The notes below the pieces were generated by a model that saw only the letters and a program-made list of their open reading frames with translations, searched no databases and was not told the DNA's origin. From the NCBI GenBank assembly GCA_028818375.1, contig JAPPOB010000010.1, positions 558,001 through 622,000 of the forward strand: 64,000 nt of DNA, written 5' to 3'. Positions 53,617 to 62,547 of the stretch are shown piece by piece; within the stretch, counting starts at the first letter, position 1; the number at the start of each line of letters is the position of its first letter. This stretch comes from Anaerolineaceae bacterium. Its GTDB lineage: Bacteria > Chloroflexota > Anaerolineae > Aggregatilineales > Phototrophicaceae. The position numbers and the translations under genes are program-made.

Positions 53617-53985
53617 ATGCGCACACCGGCCGGCAAGGAATGCCGCCACTATTTCCAGGACTTTCACCGGGGACGAAATGTTCAGCAGTGTCGCCTGGCC
53701 CTCAACAATCCGGCCTCCCAGGCCTGGAAGGCGGCGGATTGTGAGCGCTGTGAAGTGCCGGACATTCTGAACGCCAACGCCAACCCGGACCTGCGCCTTG
53801 AGTTGGCCATCAACAGTTCCCTGCTGGGTTTGCGGCGAGAGCTGAAGTTGCGTGTCTGGTGTCGCGAAGAAGAGATCCCCGTCGCCGAGGCCTACACCGG
53901 TTGTGTTTCCAGTGAGGTTGATCGCAGGCTGGACGTGTTTCGCGAAGCGTTGGATGCGCCTCCTGGCGATGAAACGGAGACCTGA
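53617..53985 (+). CDS. Small Cys-rich hypothetical protein
   Basis: 122 residues, no family recognised. Cys9, Cys25, Cys42 and Cys45 form a C-x15-C-x16-C-x2-C pattern in the first 50 residues (KECRHYF, QQCRLAL, DCERCEVPD), suited to zinc or a small iron-sulfur centre; two further Cys lie later (VWCREEE, TGCVSSE). No signal peptide or membrane helix. It is on the plus strand, 54 bases after the helicase and 82 before the prenyl synthase gene; the frame starts with ATG after CACGC. Being next to a 4Fe-4S helicase is suggestive but not evidence of a link. Confidence 0.6.
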   Translation: MRTPAGKECRHYFQDFHRGRNVQQCRLALNNPASQAWKAADCERCEVPDILNANANPDLRLELAINSSLLGLRRELKLRVWCREEEIPVAEAYTGCVSSEVDRRLDVFREALDAPPGDETET

Positions 53986-54067
53986 CTCGGCATCGGAGCG
54001 AAATCCTTTATTTGCTGCTGCAAGGTGCAATAGTGGGCACTGGCCTGTGACATCGAACGAACAGAAC

Positions 54068-54994
54068 ATGAGGATCAACACAGCGCAGGGCCTGGAAGCT
54101 GTCGAACAGGCGATGTTTCAGGCGATCAACAGTGATGTCAGCGTCCTGCGCGATGCGAGCAGCCACATTCTGCAGGCCGGCGGCAAACGCATTCGACCCC
54201 GTTTGTTGCTGCTCTCCTGGGAAGCGACAGGTGGCGGCGATCTGGCGCGTGTGATTCCGGTGGCGGCAGCAGTGGAGCTCGTCCACACCGCCAGCGTCGT
54301 TCATGACGATATCAATGATCATGGCGTCATGCGACGCGGCCGCCCTTCGGTCAATTCCATTTGGGGACGGACCTTTGCCCTGCTCACCGGAGACTTTCTC
54401 TTTACCTGCGTCTACTCCCTGATGGCGCCCTATGAGGATTTGAACATCATTTTGTCGGACGCAACCACGGCTTTGGTCGAGGGAGAAACGCTGCAGGCCA
54501 CGGCTGTGCGCAACGGAGATTTCTCGCGCAAATCCTATATGAAGATTATCGGGCGCAAGACCGCCGCGCTGTTCGGCGCAAGCGCCCGCCTGGGCGCCGA
54601 AATGGCGGAGGCACGGGGCGAGCAGGTCGAAGCTCTGGCACGCTTTGGCTTCAACGTCGGCCTTGCCTTTCAGATCACCGATGACATTCTCGATCTCACC
54701 GCCGACGAGGACCAGCTGGGCAAGACGGCAGGTCTGGACCTCGCCCAGGGCAAGGGAGTCGCGGCGGTGGAGGCCAACGCCACGAACAACCGGTCAGGAC
54801 TTCATGCATCGGACCAGGACCCGCTTGCCGAGCTTCGCCAGCGCCTGCTGGAAGGCGATACGCTGGAGGAGGCCCGTTCGCAGGCGAAGTCGCTGGTTGA
54901 CATGGCCATCCGGGAACTTGACGTTTTGCCGTCTTCGACCGCACGCGACGAACTGGCTGACCTTGCGCTCGCCACCATTGATCGACAGTCCTGA
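54068..54994 (+). CDS. Polyprenyl diphosphate synthase
   Basis: 308-residue trans-prenyltransferase of the IspA/IspB type that builds the isoprenoid chain of quinones or carrier lipids from farnesyl-type primers and isopentenyl diphosphate. Both Asp-rich motifs are visible: VHDDINDHG near residues 78-86 and FQITDDILDL near 203-212, plus GGKRIRPRLLLL (pyrophosphate binding) near 35. The start at 54068 follows family length; the frame extends upstream into the previous gene. Chain length cannot be predicted safely; the residue at -5 before the first motif is bulky-free, favouring long chains. Confidence 0.9.
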   Translation: MRINTAQGLEAVEQAMFQAINSDVSVLRDASSHILQAGGKRIRPRLLLLSWEATGGGDLARVIPVAAAVELVHTASVVHDDINDHGVMRRGRPSVNSIWGRTFALLTGDFLFTCVYSLMAPYEDLNIILSDATTALVEGETLQATAVRNGDFSRKSYMKIIGRKTAALFGASARLGAEMAEARGEQVEALARFGFNVGLAFQITDDILDLTADEDQLGKTAGLDLAQGKGVAAVEANATNNRSGLHASDQDPLAELRQRLLEGDTLEEARSQAKSLVDMAIRELDVLPSSTARDELADLALATIDRQS

Positions 54995-55054
54995 GCAGCG
55001 CCTTCATCCGGCCCTTACTTCGGCCCTTACGTTGATGGCTGTCGCAAGCAGACC

Positions 55055-56671
55055 ATGATACGAATCGCAGGCGTCGCCCAAATGCGACGCATTGAGGCTG
55101 CAGCCGATGCGGCCGGCCTGAGTTACGCGCAAATGATGGAAAATGCCGGGCAGGCGCTCGCCGCGCGCGCCAGGGCGCTCCTGTCCGATACACAGGGCGC
55201 CCATGTCCTGCTGCTGATCGGCAGCGGCAACAACGGCGGGGACGGGCTCGTGGCGGCGCGAAGTCTGGCCGAAAACAGCGCTATGCGCGTAAGTTGTTAT
55301 TTGCTGCAGGGACGCGACGGTGACCCCCTGCTTTCCTCCGCCCGAAATGCAGGCGCGTCCATTCTGCTCGCCACAGAGGACCCGCAACAGGACAGACTGC
55401 GGGCGCTTTGCGGGGATGCCGACCTCGTCGTCGATGCCCTGCTGGGAATCGGCCTGCGCCTGCCCCTGCGAAATGAAGTGGCCAGCCTGCTGGATGCTGC
55501 GCGCGAGGTCATTGCGTCGCGCCGACGTCGGCAGCCGGATTCTCCACGCTTTCCGGCGATGCCACCGCCACGCGAACCGCATGCTGCGCCGCTGGTGCTG
55601 GCCGTGGACTGCCCTTCCGGACTGGATTGCGACAGCGGGGAAATCGCAGGGCAGTCGCTGCCGGCGGATGAGACCCTGACTTTCATTGCCGCCAAACCAG
55701 GGTTGCTTCGCCCGCCGGGTGCGCTTTTCTGCGGCCGCCTGTCCTACGACAACGCCGGTGTTGCCGAAGGCTTTCCCGCCACGCTTCAGGACACAGGGAT
55801 ACTGGCGGACCCGCTGCTGGTGCGATCCCTGTTGCCCGCACGCCCGCGCGATGCGCACAAGGGCAGTTTCGGCAAATTGCTCATCATCGGCGGCAGCGCA
55901 AACTACCGCGGCGCGCCCGGCCTCAGCGCCCTGGCCGCCCAACGCGTGGGTGCGGGCCTGGTCACCGTCAGCGCGCCAGAGGAAGTGATCGAAGCGCTGG
56001 CCGCGCAACAACCGGGCGTCACCTGGCTGCCGGATTCATTCGCCGCCCTGCGCGACGCCCTGCCGGGATACAGCGCGCTGGTGCTTGGGCCGGGCTGGGG
56101 CGTTTCCGACCGAACACGGGAATTGCTGGAGCAGCTGCTGGCACAGGAGTTGCCGCCGCTGCTGGTCGATGCCGACGCCCTGAACCTGCTCGCCCCCCGG
56201 CAGGACTGGCCCCGTACCCTGCCGCCCGGCTCCATCGTGACGCCCCATCCAGGTGAGTTTGCGCGGCTGGCGCAACTGCCCCTTGACCAGGTGCAGCAGG
56301 AGCGCTGGCGCCTGGGCCCCGAGCTGGCGGAACGCTGGAACGTCACGTTGGTGTTTAAGGGAGCCTACACGCTCATTGCCTCGCCTGATGGGCCCGTTAC
56401 CGTAATGCCCTTTTGCAGTGACGCCCTTGCCCGTGCAGGTAGCGGCGACGTGCTGGCGGGCGCCATTGGCGGTCTGCTGGCCCAAGGTAGCCCGCCCCGG
56501 TCGGCGGCGATCGCCGGAAGCTACCTGCAGGGTCTCGCCGGGACGCTTGCTGCGGAACGGGCAGGCACAAGCCGCAGCCTTCTTGCCACGGACATCGCGG
56601 ACGGCCTTGCGGCTGCGCTGGAACGCACGGAGCCCGAAGGGTCAGCGTGGGCGACCCTGGGAACCGGTTAG
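55055..56671 (+). CDS. nnr: Bifunctional NAD(P)H-hydrate epimerase/ADP-dependent dehydratase
   Basis: 538 residues. N-terminal epimerase domain (about 1-235, NNGGDGL near residues 58-64, VDALLGIGL, AVDCPSGLDCDSG) repairs the R epimer of hydrated NAD(P)H; the C-terminal ribokinase-like dehydratase (GSFGKLLIIGGS, VTPHPGEFARL, AGSGDVLAGAIGGLLAQG) removes water using ADP. Both catalytic segments look intact. Slightly longer than the usual 490-510 because of an insertion near residues 150-180. It ends inside a convergent small membrane-protein gene (30-base overlap). Confidence 0.93.
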   Translation: MIRIAGVAQMRRIEAAADAAGLSYAQMMENAGQALAARARALLSDTQGAHVLLLIGSGNNGGDGLVAARSLAENSAMRVSCYLLQGRDGDPLLSSARNAGASILLATEDPQQDRLRALCGDADLVVDALLGIGLRLPLRNEVASLLDAAREVIASRRRRQPDSPRFPAMPPPREPHAAPLVLAVDCPSGLDCDSGEIAGQSLPADETLTFIAAKPGLLRPPGALFCGRLSYDNAGVAEGFPATLQDTGILADPLLVRSLLPARPRDAHKGSFGKLLIIGGSANYRGAPGLSALAAQRVGAGLVTVSAPEEVIEALAAQQPGVTWLPDSFAALRDALPGYSALVLGPGWGVSDRTRELLEQLLAQELPPLLVDADALNLLAPRQDWPRTLPPGSIVTPHPGEFARLAQLPLDQVQQERWRLGPELAERWNVTLVFKGAYTLIASPDGPVTVMPFCSDALARAGSGDVLAGAIGGLLAQGSPPRSAAIAGSYLQGLAGTLAAERAGTSRSLLATDIADGLAAALERTEPEGSAWATLGTG

Positions 56672-56911
56672 CAGGTGGGCCAGCACCAGGGCTATGAGGG
56701 CGCACAGGCTGGCCGGTCCAAGGTGAATTTCACCGATCAGCAAGACATTCAGATCCAGCGAGATCGCCATCATATGGCCCAGGGCAAACCCTGACCAGGC
56801 CGCCAGCATGAACAGGGCCAGACGCCGCACGTCACCGCCGACGATGATGTGAAAGACTGCGCCGAGCAGGGTCGCCAGAATGAATCCAAATGTCAGGACG
56901 GGCCCAGGCAC
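56642..56911 (-). CDS. Small three-helix membrane protein
   Basis: 89 residues with three predicted helices (LTFGFILATLLGAVFHIIV, LALFMLAAWSGFALGHMMA, ASLCALIALVLAHLL). GTG at 56911 (VPGPVLTFG) is preferred over the frame's earlier ATG because GGGAGCA lies about 6 bases before it and the longer N-terminus is not hydrophobic or conserved-looking. No family recognised. The gene is convergent with nnr and divergent from the SRPBCC gene. Confidence 0.55.
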   Translation of the reverse strand: MPGPVLTFGFILATLLGAVFHIIVGGDVRRLALFMLAAWSGFALGHMMAISLDLNVLLIGEIHLGPASLCALIALVLAHLLTGSQGRPR

Positions 56912-57001
56912 GCGCCTGCTCCCAGAACTCCTTGTCGGGAGCGGGCAGTGTAGCACAGACCATCGCATTGAACCGGCGACGGGAGACGCTATACTGGTTG
57001 C

Positions 57002-57952
57002 ATGAACCAACTTGATCGAAGCGTACTCATTGCCGCCGCCCCTGAGGCAGTCTGGTCATTCCTCAGCGACCTGAACCAGAATCCGTCCTGGCAAAGCGAT
57101 TGCCAAAGCGTGGTTTTCCTCTCAAAGCAGCGCAGCGGCAAGGGCGCCCGCTGGCGTTACCGCGATCTGTCAGGAAGGGAATCCGAACTGGAAATCACCG
57201 CCTGGTACGACGGCCTGGGTTACGAATATCGCTTCCTCGATGGCAGCGCACATGGTCGCCTTCGCCTGCAGGAAATCGCAGAAGGCACGACGGTGCAATG
57301 GACCTTCAGTTATGAACCCAGGGGCCGTCTGGGCGGCATGCGCAACGCCCTTGGCATGAAGCGCAAACTTCGAAAATACATGGAAGAAAGTTTGCTGGCC
57401 TTGCAGACCACTGTCCAGCGCACGGTGGGCGCTGGCGCATTCTACGAAGCGCGCTCATTGATGCGCGACGTCATTTCCTATGATGCACGTCTCAATTACC
57501 GGCCGCGACACCCCTCCAGGGCGCGTACAGAGCCCGAACCCCTTTCCATCCTGCCTGTTGAGGAGCCGCCCCTGCGGGAAGAAGATACCCGGCCCAATCC
57601 GGCCTACGTCGCGGCCAGCGAAAACAGTCCCTTGCCTCGTCAACCTGTTGAAGCTGAACCGGCGACGTTTCTGGAGGACCTTGAAACGCCGCGCCCCCGG
57701 CCGCCGCGACCGGGACAAATGGAGCTCAGCATTTGGGAGGTCTTCGGTCTGGAGCGGCCGGAACCGGTCATCTATCAGCCGGAAACGAAGCCCCCCACCC
57801 GTCCGGCGCCGCCTCGCGAAATTCCAACTCCGGCAGCGCGGACGATTCCCGAGCCGAGGAACAATACGGACAGCCTGATTCCCGGTCATCCCGGGTGGCG
57901 TCGGCTGCAACGGCGGCAACGATCAGGGGTGCAGGCTTCGCGAGCGCGGTAG
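57002..57952 (+). CDS. SRPBCC (START-like) domain protein with Pro-rich tail
   Basis: 316 residues: an SRPBCC/polyketide-cyclase-like domain (about 1-150: DRSVLIAAAPEAVWSFLSDL, then beta strands and the amphipathic helix ending KYMEESLLALQ) that can bind a hydrophobic ligand, followed by a long, Pro/Glu/Arg-rich region with low complexity that is probably disordered. ATG at 57002; no signal peptide. The last 25 bases lie just before tRNA-His on the opposite strand. Ligand and role unknown. Confidence 0.75.
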   Translation: MNQLDRSVLIAAAPEAVWSFLSDLNQNPSWQSDCQSVVFLSKQRSGKGARWRYRDLSGRESELEITAWYDGLGYEYRFLDGSAHGRLRLQEIAEGTTVQWTFSYEPRGRLGGMRNALGMKRKLRKYMEESLLALQTTVQRTVGAGAFYEARSLMRDVISYDARLNYRPRHPSRARTEPEPLSILPVEEPPLREEDTRPNPAYVAASENSPLPRQPVEAEPATFLEDLETPRPRPPRPGQMELSIWEVFGLERPEPVIYQPETKPPTRPAPPREIPTPAARTIPEPRNNTDSLIPGHPGWRRLQRRQRSGVQASRAR

Positions 57953-57975
57953 ACGGAGTCGCAGAAAAAGGTCTG

Positions 57976-58048
57976 GGTGGGTGATGGGGCTCGAACCCAC
58001 AACACTCGGAACCACAATCCGATGCTCTACCTTTGAGCTACACCCACC
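57976..58048 (-). tRNA. tRNA-His (anticodon GTG)
   Basis: On the minus strand the cloverleaf has an acceptor GTGGGTG/CACCCAC preceded by an extra G opposite C73, the hallmark of tRNA-His. The anticodon loop UUGUGGU within TCGGA/TCCGA gives anticodon GUG, and the T-arm is TGGGTTCGAGCCCCA. CCA is not fully encoded. Confidence 0.95.
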
Positions 58049-58103
58049 GTGCGCGCGCAGTTTACCACGCCAGTCGGCGAATTCCAGCCGCAGTCAGGCG
58101 CAG

Positions 58104-58859
58104 TCACTGGCCCAGACAGGCCAGCATCCGGTCCGGATAATCGCTGACGATGCCATCGACGCCCAGTGACTCCAGCTTCAGCGCCCGCGCCACATCGTTG
58201 ACGGTCCAGGTATTGACCAGGTAGCCGCCGGCCCTTGCAGAATGCATAAAGGCCTTATCGATTTCGTCATGGCCGGGGTGCAACACCTCACAGGGGACGG
58301 ACTGCCACATCTCTGACAGTTCGGCCGGCATTCCGCTAAAGGTCAGGCGGGCGAGCGGGACCTGCGGCACAATGGCGCGAAAGCGCTGCAGGGCCAGGGG
58401 GTTGAAGGACGAAACCAGGGCACGACGCTCCATCCCTGCCCTGCCAATCTCGTCCGCGACGACCTGTTCAATGCCATCGTCCTGGTGCGGCAGGGTCTTG
58501 ATTTCCACATTGACCAGCAAGCGCCGTCCCACTGCCTCAAACACTTCCGCCAGCGTGGGAATTTGCGTGCCGCGCCAGGCCGCATCGAACCAGGAGCCGG
58601 CGTCCAGCGCCTTCAGTTGCGACAAGCTCATTTCGGAGACTTTGCCGCTGCCGTTCGTGGTGGCATCGACCGTAAAATCATGGATGACGACGGCATGACC
58701 GTCACCTGAAAGCTGTACGTCCAGTTCAACGCCATCCGCGCCCAGGTCGGCAGCCATTTCGAAGGCGGCCAGCGTATTCATGGGCGCGGCGGCGCTGAAT
58801 CCGCGGTGCCCGTACACCATGGGGCGCTCACGCAGCCAGGCCGCCAGGTTAGTTGACAT
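58104..58859 (-). CDS. Glycerophosphodiester phosphodiesterase family protein
   Basis: 251-residue TIM-barrel phosphodiesterase (GDPD/UgpQ type) hydrolysing glycerophosphodiesters to glycerol-3-phosphate and an alcohol. HRG at 18-20, ELDVQLSGDG near 45 and VVIHDFTVDATTNG are conserved. The usual PENT motif is PMNT (26-29): the metal-site Glu is Met. No signal peptide, so cytoplasmic. The start at 58859 overlaps the Rieske gene's last 11 bases, so it is the last gene of the suf operon. Confidence 0.85.
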   Translation of the reverse strand: MSTNLAAWLRERPMVYGHRGFSAAAPMNTLAAFEMAADLGADGVELDVQLSGDGHAVVIHDFTVDATTNGSGKVSEMSLSQLKALDAGSWFDAAWRGTQIPTLAEVFEAVGRRLLVNVEIKTLPHQDDGIEQVVADEIGRAGMERRALVSSFNPLALQRFRAIVPQVPLARLTFSGMPAELSEMWQSVPCEVLHPGHDEIDKAFMHSARAGGYLVNTWTVNDVARALKLESLGVDGIVSDYPDRMLACLGQ

Positions 58860-59166
58860 CGTCCAGGCCAATCTGCACGTTTCCGTTTTCGATGCGGACG
58901 GGATAGATCTTGAGTGGCCGCACTGCAGGGGGCATGGTGACCGAGCCGTCGCGCAGGTCAAAGCGGGCGTAGTGCCGCGGACATTCGATTTCACAGCCCA
59001 GCAAACGGCCGTCCGCCAGTGGCCCGTCGTCGTGGGTGCAGACGTCGGCTACGGCGTAATGTTCACCATCCACATTGAAAAGTGCGATGACGTGATGAGC
59101 CACCTCAAACACGATGCGCTCGCCCGGCGCCAGTTCGTCGCTGGCAGCGATGTCCACCCAGAGCAT
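58849..59166 (-). CDS. Rieske 2Fe-2S ferredoxin-like protein
   Basis: 105 residues, one Rieske domain. Cluster ligands Cys43 and His45 (VCTHDDGPLADG) and Cys62 and His65 (CPRHYARFD) are all present; the second loop has Tyr where Gly is common. Such NirD/BphF-like proteins carry electrons to oxygenases or reductases. ATG 59166 shares a base with the sufU stop, so it belongs to the suf operon. It might receive its cluster from this machinery; its redox partner is unknown. Confidence 0.88.
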   Translation of the reverse strand: MLWVDIAASDELAPGERIVFEVAHHVIALFNVDGEHYAVADVCTHDDGPLADGRLLGCEIECPRHYARFDLRDGSVTMPPAVRPLKIYPVRIENGNVQIGLDDVN

Positions 59167-59537
59167 CACGCCAGCCCTTCGGACCCGACCGACAGGGCCT
59201 TCAGCGGCAAAAGGCCGCACTTGACCCGGTTAAGGGCCAGCGGGATGCCGATCATGTCCAGCATTTCCTCACGGGTGATTTGACGTGCCTCGGCCAGCGA
59301 CTGCCCCAGAATGCGTTCTGCCAGCATGGAGGCGCTCGCCTGGCAGATGGCGCAGCCTTCCGCGTCCCAGGCGACAGCGCATATTCGTCCCCCTGTATCC
59401 AGACGCAAGGTCAGGCGCAGGCGGTCGCCACAAAGCGGATTGTCTTCCTCATGATCGATGTCTGCGGGATCCAGAATGCCAGGGTAGCGCGGGTTGCGGG
59501 CATGATCCAGGATGATCTCACGTTGCAGATCGTCCAT
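59166..59537 (-). CDS. sufU: SufU-type iron-sulfur scaffold/sulfur acceptor
   Basis: 123-residue member of the IscU/SufU fold. The three Cys of the active site are Cys36 (NPLCGD), Cys62-Cys65 region (GCAICQAS, with Cys65) and Cys107 (RVKCGLL); the Asp38 following the first Cys is also typical of SufU. SufU accepts persulfide sulfur from SufS in Gram-positive-type systems. AAGGAGG lies 6 bases before the ATG. In most genomes sufS lies directly upstream of sufU; here the upstream 120 bases contain only a GH32-like fragment. Confidence 0.9.
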   Translation of the reverse strand: MDDLQREIILDHARNPRYPGILDPADIDHEEDNPLCGDRLRLTLRLDTGGRICAVAWDAEGCAICQASASMLAERILGQSLAEARQITREEMLDMIGIPLALNRVKCGLLPLKALSVGSEGLA

Positions 59538-59548
59538 CGCGCCCTCCT

Positions 59549-59657
59549 TCAGCCCCCGTTGTTCCAGATGCTTGCCAGACGAACGCCTTCAGGCATTTTG
59601 GCCAGGCGCAATTCACACGGCAGGGTCATGACCCCGCGCCAGGTGGCAGTCGGGACG
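59549..59657 (-). pseudogene. GH32-like C-terminal gene fragment between sufD and sufU
   Basis: The minus-strand frame beginning directly after the sufD stop reads about 36 residues to a stop, including DVPTATWRGVMTLPCELRLA. This resembles the region of GH32 (invertase/levanase) proteins that reads like PT-x-W-R-G-x-M-T-L-P-R-E-L, near the end of the catalytic propeller. It has no start or catalytic part of its own and sits where sufS is expected, so it looks like a rearrangement remnant. The match rests on memory of the motif and is not searched. Confidence 0.5.
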
Positions 59658-61013
59658 TCAGCCGCGCAGCCCATTGCTGCCGACGATCTTGCTCTCGACC
59701 CTGGCCTGCAGCCGCTCCCGCACGCGCTCAAAGGGCACTCTCTCCAGCAACTCGTCAAAAAAGCCCTTGATGACCATCAACTCCGCCTCGGGCCGGGAAA
59801 TGCCTCGGCTCATCAGGTAGAAGATCGGCTCTTCCTCAAGCGTACCGAAGGTCGCCGCGTGGGAACACTTGACGTCGTCGGCCTCGATTTCCAGACCTGG
59901 GATGGCGTCCATGCGCGCCTCGTCGCCCAGCAGCATATTGCGGCAGGCCTGAAAGCCATCGATGCGCTGCATGCCAGGCAGCGACTTGATCATGCCCTGC
60001 CACAGCGTACGCGCGTGGTCCCGGGCAGCGCCCTTGAAGAGCAGGTCGGAACGCGTCAGTGGCGCGTTGTGGTTTTGCTGCGTGTCGAGATCCAGCATCT
60101 GCCGGCCGTCGGCGAAAAAGAAGCCGGACATTCGTCCATTCGCGCCCTGACCGTCGATATCGAGCTCGAGAAAGGCCTTGGTCAAATGACTGCCCGTTAC
60201 GCCAAGCACCCAGTCCAGGTTGGCATCGCGGCCGACGCGCGCGCGTTGGTGACTGAATTCCCAGGTGTTGCGATTCCAGTCCTGCAGGGACACGCAAGTC
60301 AGATTGGCGTTGGCCCCCAGCAACAGTTCCGTCGCACCGATCCAGGCCGCCTGCTCTTCAGTCTCCGCCGAGGCATATTCGACCTGCAGCGTGGCCTGGG
60401 CGCTTTCCTCCAGCACCACCAGCACGTGGCCGAGGCTGACCCCGGGCTGTGTGTTGTACATCACCACGTGGAAGGGCAATTCCGCCACCACGTTGCGCGG
60501 TACGTAGAGTAGCACGCCGTGAGTCCACAGGGCGGCGTGCAGGGCGGCGAACTTGCCGTCACCGGGGCGCACGACCCGGGTCAGCAGGTGCTGCCGCAGC
60601 AGGCCACCGTGTTCGCGGGCCGCACTGCCCAAATCCTGAAACAGCACACCTCTCTCAGCCAGTGAGGAGGCGAATTTACTGCGTTGCAGGCGACCGTCCA
60701 CGAAAACCAGCGAGCCTCCCTCGCCGGCGCCCACCAGGGGTTCCAGATTGACGGCCGGCACGGCTTCCAGGCCGGCATCGGAAACGGGAAATCGTCCTGC
60801 CTCGCCCCAGCGAAGACCGCGAATGTCCGTTCGCCGCCACTCCTCGTCATTGAGCGTGGGCATTGGCGTTGCAGCGGCGATATCCCAGGCCGCGAGACGC
60901 GATTCCAGCAACCAACGCGGCTCATCGCGCGCCGCAGACAGCTCTTCAACGTCCGCTCGCGTCCATGCCGGTTCCGTACGCGCGACGCCACGCCTTCTGG
61001 CGACTACAACCAT
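59658..61013 (-). CDS. sufD: FeS assembly protein SufD
   Basis: 451-residue SufB/SufD-family protein, part of the SufBCD scaffold that builds [4Fe-4S] clusters. Beta-helix core with typical LYVPRNVVAELPFHVV and LDTQQNHNAPLTRSDLLFKG segments; C-terminal helix SRGISRPEAELMVIKGF with CSHAATFG, which carries the functional His. ATG at 61013 with GGGAG upstream. It follows sufB by 79 bases. It is divergent in sequence from sufB as usual. Confidence 0.92.
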   Translation of the reverse strand: MVVVARRRGVARTEPAWTRADVEELSAARDEPRWLLESRLAAWDIAAATPMPTLNDEEWRRTDIRGLRWGEAGRFPVSDAGLEAVPAVNLEPLVGAGEGGSLVFVDGRLQRSKFASSLAERGVLFQDLGSAAREHGGLLRQHLLTRVVRPGDGKFAALHAALWTHGVLLYVPRNVVAELPFHVVMYNTQPGVSLGHVLVVLEESAQATLQVEYASAETEEQAAWIGATELLLGANANLTCVSLQDWNRNTWEFSHQRARVGRDANLDWVLGVTGSHLTKAFLELDIDGQGANGRMSGFFFADGRQMLDLDTQQNHNAPLTRSDLLFKGAARDHARTLWQGMIKSLPGMQRIDGFQACRNMLLGDEARMDAIPGLEIEADDVKCSHAATFGTLEEEPIFYLMSRGISRPEAELMVIKGFFDELLERVPFERVRERLQARVESKIVGSNGLRG

Positions 61014-61092
61014 TTATGCTCCCGAAATGTTAATTCGATTGTGCAGGTCTTTTGCTCGAGTGAAGCGCTCACCGGTTAGCGCTCGTTCCGGA

Positions 61093-62547
61093 TCAACCGA
61101 TGGAACCTTCCAGCTGGATCTGTACCAGCCGGTTGAGTTCGAGCGCGTACTCCATGGGCAATTCCTTGACCAGTGGCTCGATGAAGCCGTTGACGATCAT
61201 CGCATTGGCCTCGTCTTCACTGAGTCCCCGACTCATCGCGTAGAACAGCTGGTCCTCACCCACCTTGCTGACCGACGCCTCGTGCCCCATGGTGACCTTG
61301 CGCGAGTCGATTTCAATATAGGGCCAGGTGTCGGAGCGGCTGGAATCGTCCAGCAAGAGGGCGTCACAGACCACGTTGCTCTTGATGTTGTCGGCATCCT
61401 CGACGACTTTCAGCAGGCCGCGATAACTGGCGCGCCCGCCATCCTTGCTTATCGACTTGCTGATGATCTGGCTGGTCGTGTTGGGCGCAAGGTGCGTAAT
61501 CTTCGCGCCCGCGTCCTGATGTTGCCCGGCGCCGGCAAAGGCGATCGACAGGACCTCCCCGTGGGCCCCTTCTTCCATCAGCAGCACGGCGGGGTACTTC
61601 ATGGTCAGTTTGCTGCCCAGATTGGCATCGACCCATTCCATCGTCGCGTTGCGATGGGCCTGGGCGCGCTTGGTCACCAGGTTGTAAACGTTGTTGGACC
61701 AGTTCTGGATGGTAGTGTAGCGGCAGCGGCCGCCTTCCTTGACGATGATCTCGACCACCGCGCTGTGCAGGCTGTCGGAACTGTAGGTGGGGGCGGTGCA
61801 GCCCTCGACATAGTGCACCCAGGCGCCCTCGTCGACGATGATCAGGGTGCGTTCAAACTGGCCCATGTTGCGGGTGTTGATGCGGAAATAGGCCTGCAAG
61901 GGCATTTCCACGTGCACGCCCGGAGGCACGTAAATGAACGAGCCGCCCGACCACACGGCGGAATTCAGCGCCGCAAACTTGTTGTCATTCAAGGGGATAA
62001 CGGTCCCGAAGTACTCCCGCACCAGGTCGGGATATTCGCACAACCCGCTGTCCATATCGAGGAAGATGACGCCCTTGCTCTCAAGGTCTTCGCGAATGTT
62101 GTGGTAGACCGACTCGGAATCGTATTGCGCGCTGACGCCCTGCAGGTACTTCTGCTCGGCTTCCGGGATTCCGAGGCGATCAAAGGTGTCCTTGATTTCC
62201 GCCGGCACGTCCTCCCAGTCGCGTTCAGTCTGGTCCGTTGCGCGCACGTAGTAATAGATGTCGTCGAATTTGATGTCGTTCAGCAAGGTCGTGTTGCCCC
62301 AGTCCGGCATTGGACGTTCGCAGAAATGCTCGTAGGCCTTGAGGCGGAATTCGGTCATCCAGGCCGGTTCGCCCTTCATTTCGCTGATCTGCCGGACCCG
62401 CTCGGCATCCAGTCCCTTCTCGCTGACGTAGCTGTAATCTACGTCGTCGTCATAGAAGCCGTAGGTGCTGTCGTAATCGCCGCGCACCTCGCGCAGCGCG
62501 CTTTCCTCGGCAGTGAGTTGCTTTTCGCTCTTTACCAGTCCGTTCAT
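61093..62547 (-). CDS. sufB: FeS assembly protein SufB
   Basis: 484-residue scaffold subunit of Suf[38 protein letters not shown] and [20 protein letters not shown] are standard. The start at 62547 (MNGLVKSEK) has GGGAGAAG upstream; an earlier frame extension lies in the sufC end. It overlaps sufC by 4 bases, so production of the ATPase and scaffold is coupled. Confidence 0.94.
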   Translation of the reverse strand: MNGLVKSEKQLTAEESALREVRGDYDSTYGFYDDDVDYSYVSEKGLDAERVRQISEMKGEPAWMTEFRLKAYEHFCERPMPDWGNTTLLNDIKFDDIYYYVRATDQTERDWEDVPAEIKDTFDRLGIPEAEQKYLQGVSAQYDSESVYHNIREDLESKGVIFLDMDSGLCEYPDLVREYFGTVIPLNDNKFAALNSAVWSGGSFIYVPPGVHVEMPLQAYFRINTRNMGQFERTLIIVDEGAWVHYVEGCTAPTYSSDSLHSAVVEIIVKEGGRCRYTTIQNWSNNVYNLVTKRAQAHRNATMEWVDANLGSKLTMKYPAVLLMEEGAHGEVLSIAFAGAGQHQDAGAKITHLAPNTTSQIISKSISKDGGRASYRGLLKVVEDADNIKSNVVCDALLLDDSSRSDTWPYIEIDSRKVTMGHEASVSKVGEDQLFYAMSRGLSEDEANAMIVNGFIEPLVKELPMEYALELNRLVQIQLEGSIG

